This document shows, piece by piece, positions 63,864-64,000 of a DNA stretch of 64,000 nt; positions within the stretch are counted from its first letter, which is position 1; each line of letters opens with the position of its first letter. This DNA is from Bacillota bacterium (GTDB lineage Bacteria; Bacillota; Clostridia; Lachnospirales; Lachnospiraceae), in contig JAEYRK010000082.1 of the NCBI GenBank assembly GCA_023435645.1, forward strand, positions 1-64,000. The letters run 5' to 3'. The notes beneath the pieces are model-generated. The model saw only the letters and a program-made list of their open reading frames with translations, was not told the DNA's origin and did no database searches. A program made the translations under genes and the position numbers.

Positions 63864-64000
63864 TTATCTGTCATTCAAAAGAAGCAAGGCCTCTTGCTCA
63901 CTCAGAACCTTAACTCCCAGCTCCTGTGCTTTTGTCAGCTTACTCCCAGCACTCTCCCCAGCGATCACATAGTCCGTCTTCTTCGAGACACTTCCGGATA
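63864..64000 (-). CDS. ligA: NAD-dependent DNA ligase, C-terminal BRCT fragment
   Basis: The last 44 codons of an open frame that enters from the window edge. SGSVSKKTDYVIAGESAGSK, followed by LTKAQELGVKVLSEQE, is the C-terminal BRCT domain of bacterial LigA. The rest of the gene lies beyond 64000. The stop is 123 bp before the metA start on the same strand. Confidence 0.9.
   Translation of the reverse strand, partial: SGSVSKKTDYVIAGESAGSKLTKAQELGVKVLSEQEALLLLNDR

Noticed and set aside
1..64000. rRNA, tRNA, prophage or transposase genes
   Set aside because: I read both strands for tRNA cloverleaf ends, rRNA motifs and transposase or integrase motifs and found none that hold up.

Overview
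The window is about 64 kb of chromosome from a spore-forming, low-to-mid-GC anaerobic Firmicute, most likely a member of the Lachnospiraceae (Clostridium cluster XIVa). The evidence is the spoIIIA operon, spoVB, a T-box leader in front of pheST, a PyrD/PyrK class 1B dihydroorotate dehydrogenase, an iscR-iscS-iscU-mnmA operon, DUF815 and DUF234 ATPases, a CheX-like/CheY pair and strong purine-rich AGGAGG ribosome binding sites. There is no phage, insertion sequence, CRISPR array, rRNA or tRNA. Most genes are on the minus strand.

Layout. 1-2.2 kb: the start of the sporulation operon spoIIIAA-AB-AC-AD, with AD cut by the window edge. 2.4-7.1 kb: aroE on the plus strand, a truncated EamA transporter, then a minus-strand operon yqeG-aroK-aroQ-pepP-efp that links the shikimate pathway with elongation factor P. 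7.3-18.3 kb: a carbohydrate and envelope block holding a cytoplasmic GH5 enzyme, MscL with a zinc-ribbon tail, a GNAT acetyltransferase, and a cyclic beta-1,2-glucan synthase split into two genes, GT84 plus middle domain (2021 aa) and GH94 (802 aa). 18.5-22.4 kb: pheS-pheT under a T-box. 22.5-26.5 kb: a Cof-type HAD phosphatase, an FAD-dependent oxidoreductase, queA and a 50-aa membrane protein. 26.6-33.2 kb: pyrE, pyrD and pyrK, then yjbQ, ppiB, pyrF and pyrC. 33.3-38.4 kb: a Nudix-like protein, two unrelated P-loop ATPases and argS.

38.7-42.4 kb: a CheX-like phosphatase next to its CheY, followed by a padR-DUF1700-DUF4097-pspC envelope-sensing operon. 42.6-50.8 kb: a metal region. A HMA-TauE/SafE-cupredoxin fusion is followed by a CsoR-type operator and promoter driving a DUF2318 protein, the copper ATPase CopA, a lipoprotein with an internal duplication and a CopZ-like chaperone. 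A two-component system follows. 51-55.5 kb: gdhA, rqcH and a PHP-family phosphatase. 55.6-59.2 kb: iscR-iscS-iscU-mnmA. 59.2-64 kb: a small unknown protein, spoVB, a PAS-GGDEF cyclase, metA (with Glu111, so probably acetyl-CoA dependent) and the 3' end of ligA.

The most unusual signals are the in-frame fission of the cyclic glucan synthase; the three-domain copper fusion beside a CsoR operator that abuts an 8-bp repeat array; a second array with the same period and core next to pyrE; a 19-bp repeat with 38-bp higher-order structure after the sensor kinase; and a CheX phosphatase carrying extra N-terminal modules. I saw no convincing defence or mobile system. All family assignments are by reading the translated sequence, without database searches.
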